Of a DNA stretch of 64,000 nt, positions 59,035-64,000 are shown piece by piece. The position numbers and the translations under genes are program-made. The notes below the pieces were generated by a model, which saw nothing but the letters and a program-made list of their open reading frames with translations, did no database searches and was not told the origin of the DNA. This stretch comes from Plasmodium malariae (Eukaryota > Apicomplexa > Aconoidasida > Haemosporida > Plasmodiidae), in NCBI RefSeq assembly GCF_900090045.1, contig NC_041784.1:1371501-1435500 (forward strand). Direction: 5' to 3'. Each line of letters starts with the position of its first letter. Position 1 is the first letter of the stretch.

Positions 59035-59335
59035 AATTTTTTTCAGTAAATTTAATTAATTTTTTTCATTATATTTGATTAATTTTTTTCATTATATTTG
59101 ATTAATTTTTTTCATTATATTTGATTAATTTTTTTCATTATATTTGATTAATTTTTTCATTATATTTGATTAATTTTTTTCATTATATTTGATTAATTTT
59201 TTTCATTATATTTGATTAATTTTTTTCATTATATTTGATTAATTTTTTCATTATATTTGATTAATTTTTTTCATTATATTTGATTAATTTTTTTCATTAT
59301 ATTTGATTAATTTTTTTCATTATATTTGAATAATT
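59035..59335. repeat. 23-base AT-only-like tandem repeat
   Basis: About 13 copies of ATTTGATTAATTTTTTTCAT plus TAT, two copies one base shorter in the T run. Confidence 0.92.
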
Positions 59336-59599
59336 TTTTTCTTTATCAAATTTTTTAAAATTAGGGAGTTTTCTTCATGTTTTTCCTTTCGTTCTTTTTC
59401 CCTTTTTTTTTTTCTTTTTCTTTTTTTATAGAGGAACATAGTGAGTTACTGAACTGCTTTGCCTAAGATGTTATGGCTAGAACCTTAGTTATTTTTGTAA
59501 ATTTGGGTATAAGATTATTGTAATTAAATAATTATATTATAGGTCATGTTAGAACTATATTATGTAATGTTTATAATGTATTCACTCATCGGTTTATCT

Positions 59600-59905
59600 G
59601 ATTGTTTGTTTGTTTATTTGTTTGTTTATTTGTTTGTTTATTTGTTTGTTTATTTGTTTGTTTATTTGTTTGTTCATTTGTTTGTTCATTTGTTTGTTCA
59701 TTTGTTTGTTCATTTGTTTGTTCATTTGTTTGTTCATTTGTTTGTTCATTTGTTTGTTCATTTGTTTGTTCATTTGTTTGTTCATTTGTTTGTTCATTTG
59801 TTTGTTCATTTGTTTGTTCATTGTTTGTTCATTTGTTTGTTCATTTGTTTGTTCATTTGTTTGTTCATTTGTTTGTTCATTTGTTTGTTCATTTGTTTAA
59901 TATTT
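59600..59905. repeat. 12-base tandem array
   Basis: About 25 copies, first TTTATTTGTTTG and then TTCATTTGTTTG. One copy near 59820 has lost a T, shifting the phase. Open frames on both strands are a by-product. Confidence 0.95.
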
Positions 59906-60795
59906 ATTTTTTTATTTATTGCCAATTTTTTATGTCAATTTCACCCCCTTTCCTTTTTTTAAGAAAAAATAGTATAATAGATTTTGATTGGATTTTTATT
60001 AAATGTTCATTAGATTTTAACTAGATGTTTACAAGGTGTTAAACTAAATGTTTGCTAGATGTTTACTAGGTGTTAACTAGATGTTTGCTAGATGTTTACT
60101 AAATGTTTAATAAATGCTTAGAGAATGTAACAATCACTTCTAAAACATGAAAAAAAAAAAAAAAAAAAAAAATGAACGGAAAGTTAAGAGGAAAACAGAT
60201 ATATGCAAGGATGCAAATGAAAACGTGTTAAGAATGTACTGTTGTATTTATTACAATCAAAATAAGGGTTCTTCTTTTAGGCTATTTTTTTTTTTTTTTT
60301 TTTTTTTTAAATATAATAAATAGTTATGTTGTAGAATGTGTTAAATTAGTACTTAATTATTTCACTTTTATATTAAGGTGTGTTAGCTATTTTTTTTTTT
60401 TTTTTCCCCTTTTTTTTTCTGTAAATAAAAACTATCTATATTTGTAGAAAATATAGCTTTGTGTGTATTTCTTGTTTTTGTCAAAAGCAATACCTTCAAT
60501 GAATTTCTATTAGGTGCTTCTTACCTTTTTGATACTACTTTTATTTATTTATTTTTTAAGAAGTTAAAAATACACATTATATGAATAATTTGATATTATA
60601 TGCCTTCAAAAAAAGAAAGGAAAAGATGAGTAAATGTAAAGTGCAAATAGTTAAGTGTAATGTGTATACAGTAAACAGTAAAGAGGGTTTTTTTGTTCAT
60701 TCATGATGTTACTTTTTGAGTATCTTAGCTCTTTTTTTTTTTTTTTTTTTATTATTAATTTGCGTTTTATAGGACTTCATTTCATTTCGATGTGT

Positions 60796-60832
<37 letters not shown>

Positions 60833-61819
60833 TTTATAAAATAAAATATTCACATATGTTCATCGGGAATTGTGTAAACTTTGCTATTATTTTTATGCTA
60901 TGCTTTTAGCAAAAATATTTATTACCTTTTTTTATAAGCTGTAATATAACCTTTTTTTTTTTTTTTTTTTTTTTTTTTGTTATACATCCTCATGTATTTA
61001 ATTGTAGAAATATAATTTCTTTTTCTTTTTGAAGTATCTATAATTTCATTACTATTCTGTGAAATATAAAAAAGAAACAGCGATTATATTCCTCTTTAGA
61101 AGATATAAATTATGTGCATGTAGAGCGAGAAATTATGCTCCGTTATACATAAATGTACACGCATAGGTACATACATACGTACATACATACATACGTACAT
61201 ACATACATACGTACATACATACATACGTACATACATACATACATACGTACATACATACATACATATATATATACATGCACGTGGACATATGTACAAGTAT
61301 AGGCGCATAAAACTAAACACATGTACACTTTTCCATTTTCTCTCCACATCATATATACTTGAAAGTGGTGAAAATAATTATAAACAAATGGTTGTTACTA
61401 TATTTATGCATTCTAGTTAATATTTATAGTATAACGAAATATCTATTTTTCGTGCCCTCACCTTTTTTGTTATTATTTTTTAAATTTTCATTGTTATTTT
61501 AATGAAATCAAAAATAAATAAAATAAAATAAAATAATACATGCTTTATTTTAATGTAGACAAGTTAAAATGAAATAATTAATACGAATTCCTATTCGCAT
61601 ACATTCACATTAGTGTATATTCATATTTGATTGTTATTTTATATTAAAGTTCAAGCATTTTAATACAATCGCAGAGTTACACGTATATTCATATTTTTTC
61701 CTGAACAGTACATGCAAATATATTGTTAAAAGCTAGATTAAACTAGCTATTTTTTTTTATTTCTTTTTATTTTTTTTTATTTTTATTCCTATACATTAAA
61801 TAAATAGAATGGAATAAAA

Positions 61820-62848
61820 ATGAAATGCGCTACTATATATTCATTTTTAATAAATACATTATTTGTTCTTCTAGAAATAAAATGTAATAATCTCATAGAA
61901 GAATGTAAACAATGGGGTGCATGGTCAGAATGTAAAAATGGAGTTAATACAAGAATTTGTTTAACTGATAATTCTTTAAGTGAAGAAAGGTCATGTAATA
62001 ATTGCGGTCCTTGGGAAAATTGGTCTCCATGCAAAAATGGGAAGAAACATCGAAAAGTAATTAATTGTCCATTCATTAAAGAAGAACAAGATTGTACTTC
62101 GGATGAAGCAAATGACCCAAGTATATATAACAGTACTACTCTTTATTTTAATCATGAAGAGGAAGAAACAAATAACGACAATGAAAACACAGTGAAGCAA
62201 AGAAGTGATATACAAGTTGGTAACAATGGCCATGAAGTCAGTATCACTGAACATGATTACGCTAAAAAAGTAAAAAAACGAAGCAGTAATAACAGTAGTG
62301 ATAGTAGTAATGGCAGTGGTAGTAGTGATAATAGTAATGGCAGTGGTAGTAGTGATAGTAGTAATGGCAGTGGTAGTAGTGATAATAGTAATGGCAGTGG
62401 TAGTAGTGATAGTAGTAATGGCAGTGGTAGTAGTGATAGTAGTAATGGCAGTGGTAGTAGTGATAATAGTAATGGCAGTGGTAGTAGTGATAGTAGTAGT
62501 AGTGATAGTAGTAATGGCAGTGGTAGTAGTGATAATAGTAATGGCAGTGGTAGTAGTGATAGTAGTGATAGTAGTGGTAAAAATGGCGCTTCATCAAGTT
62601 TTTTAAGTAAAATAGATTACGAACAAAACGATAACACTGAAGGTAACTACAAAAATTTGGACGCATCGACTAGTGGCGGCAAGTCGAATTCTCTTGATAG
62701 TACATCCACTGATGCAAATACCACTACTACCGCAGTCGATGTTACAATGCACAATGAAAAATTAGAAAACACTTCAAGTCCCACAGAAGAGGTTTTATCA
62801 CAACCAGAAAACGACAGCAAGGAAAGCGAGAGTAATAATTCTGAACAA

Positions 62849-62940
<92 letters not shown>

Positions 62941-63457
62941 TACTTACTATAATAATAGTAGTAGTACCAATTCAGAAGAGATAAAGAATAAAAGTAATAT
63001 TACCCCCAATTTAGAGAATAGCACAAATGGGGAAGTTAAAATGGTATTACCATCAAGGGATACAAAAAAGGCAAAAAATTTTAGAGAAAATAAAACAGAG
63101 GAAAATTTAAATAAATCTTATGAAAATACTCAACCAAAAAATAAAACTGATGAAAATGTCAATTCATATAATTTTTATGAACAGCAAGGAACAAAATATG
63201 AGCAAAAGAAAAATAATTATGAAGACAAGAATAGAAGAGGTGCTCCAAATTTTAATCAAACATACATAGCAAGTGGTGTGGGCTTTGTTTTGCTTCTAAG
63301 CGGAAGCGCAGCTAGCTATGCTTTGTATAATGGAAAATATAAACAATTAACTGAAGAAACTAAGCAAGAAAATTTTGAAGTCATGTTCAATGAAGATAAT
63401 GCAAAGGGAAAGGAAAACAAATCCATATATGAAGACGAGTTTTGGGCCCTTGAATGA
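61820..63457 (+). CDS. MTRAP: Merozoite TRAP-like protein (MTRAP)
   Basis: Type I membrane adhesin of the TRAP family, carried in micronemes of merozoites and linked to the parasite's actin-myosin motor; also reported to be needed for gamete release. 545 residues, single exon. A signal peptide covers about residues 1-20. Thrombospondin type 1 modules follow: 'CKQWGAWSEC' (about 29-38) with Cys partners to about 62, and a second 'CGPWENWSPC' (about 62-71). The ectodomain then holds a Ser/Gly/Asn/Asp repeat (about 155-255), Thr/Ser-rich sequence and poly-Asn (about 346-373). A transmembrane helix lies at about 483-502, containing Gly/Ala/Ser as rhomboid-cleaved family members do. The 43-residue cytoplasmic tail is acidic and ends 'YEDEFWALE', with the near-terminal Trp typical of TRAP tails. 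Confidence 0.95.
62290..62580 (+). repeat. Coding Ser-rich repeats of MTRAP
   Basis: Units of 27 bases encoding Gly-Ser-Gly-Ser-Ser-Asp-(Asn/Ser)-Ser-Asn, about 10 copies, with a Ser/Asp-only variant. The antisense frame is also open, which is a by-product. Confidence 0.93.
62851..62938 (+). repeat. Poly-Asn codon run in MTRAP
   Basis: About 28 consecutive AAT codons, in frame within the ectodomain. Confidence 0.95.
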
Positions 63458-64000
63458 GCAATAGAACAAGTGTATTTGTATGTGTTTTGCAGTGTAGCTT
63501 TGTCTATCGCTTAAGCAGATACGTCTACACGACTACACACAAGCAGCTACACACAAGCAGCTACACACAAGCAGCTACAAACAAGCAGCTACACCCAAGC
63601 AGCTACACCCAAGCAGCTACACACAAGCAGCTACACCCAAGCAGTTACACCCAAGCAGTTACACACAAGCAGTTACACACGAATGATTATTTAATATGGT
63701 TTAATAAAAACGCATAAAACAATTATTTCATCATTTGGTCATTGGTGCATGGGTAAGTACTTTTCTTTTTCTTAACAAGAAAAAAAAAAATAAACAATTC
63801 ACTGTGCATAATACAATATAGGCAGAAAAAAAGAAAAAGATATGAAATGAATAAACATAAGAAGACACCTTTATATTTCTATTTTGTTCTTTTCTTTCCT
63901 TTTTCTACCACAAATGTTGTACGTATGAATGGACCTATATGCCTTTTTTTTAGCTACTGCTTTAATACAAGTTAAGTTATCAATATGCCCTTTTCAGTCT
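63458..64000. other. 3' flank of MTRAP
   Basis: A 14-base ACACAAGCAGCTAC repeat (63535-63680, about ten copies) starts about 80 bases after the MTRAP stop. The rest is AT-rich with no gene seen before the window ends. Confidence 0.75.

Larger units (their letters stand above)
56484..61819. other. Large divergent intergenic region upstream of MTRAP
   Basis: More than 5 kb without a supported gene. It holds an 11/12-base AAGGAAGCAAC repeat (56560-56750), polypyrimidine blocks (56990-57115), A-rich low complexity (58310-58510), a 23-base repeat (59035-59335), a 12-base array (59600-59905), T and A homopolymers, a CA run (60797-60830) and ACAT units (61165-61265). About 57140-58290 and 60420-60690 are unique but have only short ORFs. 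MTRAP is expressed late in merozoite development, so stage-specific control sites are expected in the last kilobase. Confidence 0.7.

Overview
The window is nuclear chromosomal DNA of a malaria parasite (genus Plasmodium). It is very AT-rich, with homopolymer A/T runs and tandem repeats filling the spaces between genes and many introns. Introns are short with GT..AG ends, coding regions carry poly-Asn and Lys-rich inserts, and the last gene is a merozoite TRAP-like adhesin (MTRAP), known only from these parasites. The gene order matches my recollection of a segment of P. falciparum chromosome 10 (nuclear peroxiredoxin, centrin-3, ribosomal L3, protoporphyrinogen oxidase, MTRAP). The sequence itself does not look like P. 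falciparum; another primate species such as P. malariae or P. ovale would fit, but I cannot settle the species.

Layout, left to right. Rsm22-type mitoribosome methyltransferase (+, 2646-4232). Nuclear peroxiredoxin (-, 4 exons, 6536-8457). RNA polymerase II subunit RPB7 (-, 2 exons). A small spliced gene (+, 13891-14270). SPO11 (-, 9 exons, 14681-17233). Centrin-3 (-, 5 exons). Ribosomal protein L3 (-). A DHHC-family palmitoyltransferase (+, 11 exons, 26167-29724). A fused RRM/AlkB/TRM9 tRNA methyltransferase (+, 13 exons, 30912-35826). Protoporphyrinogen oxidase (+). A four-pass membrane RING protein (-). EBP2 (-) and RPF2 (+) head to head. CstF-64 (-, 3 exons). A 160-residue protein of unknown function (-, 4 exons). 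MTRAP (+, 61820-63457). Several shorter ORFs may be additional small genes.

I rebuilt the exon structures by hand from splice sites, reading phase and family motifs. Every multi-exon model closes in phase, but none has transcript support here. These are independent eukaryotic genes, not operons. Themes are meiosis and cell division (SPO11, centrin), gene expression (RPB7, CstF-64, L3, EBP2, RPF2, Rsm22, the TRM9 fusion) and host-cell invasion (MTRAP).

The most interesting observation is that the AlkB dioxygenase domain of the TRM9 fusion has lost all three positions expected to bind iron, while its methyltransferase half is intact. It appears to be a pseudo-enzyme domain kept between an RRM and a working methyltransferase. 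Second is a compact, GC-richer, hairpin-forming island at 6062-6301 ending in a T run, which may be an unannotated non-coding RNA.
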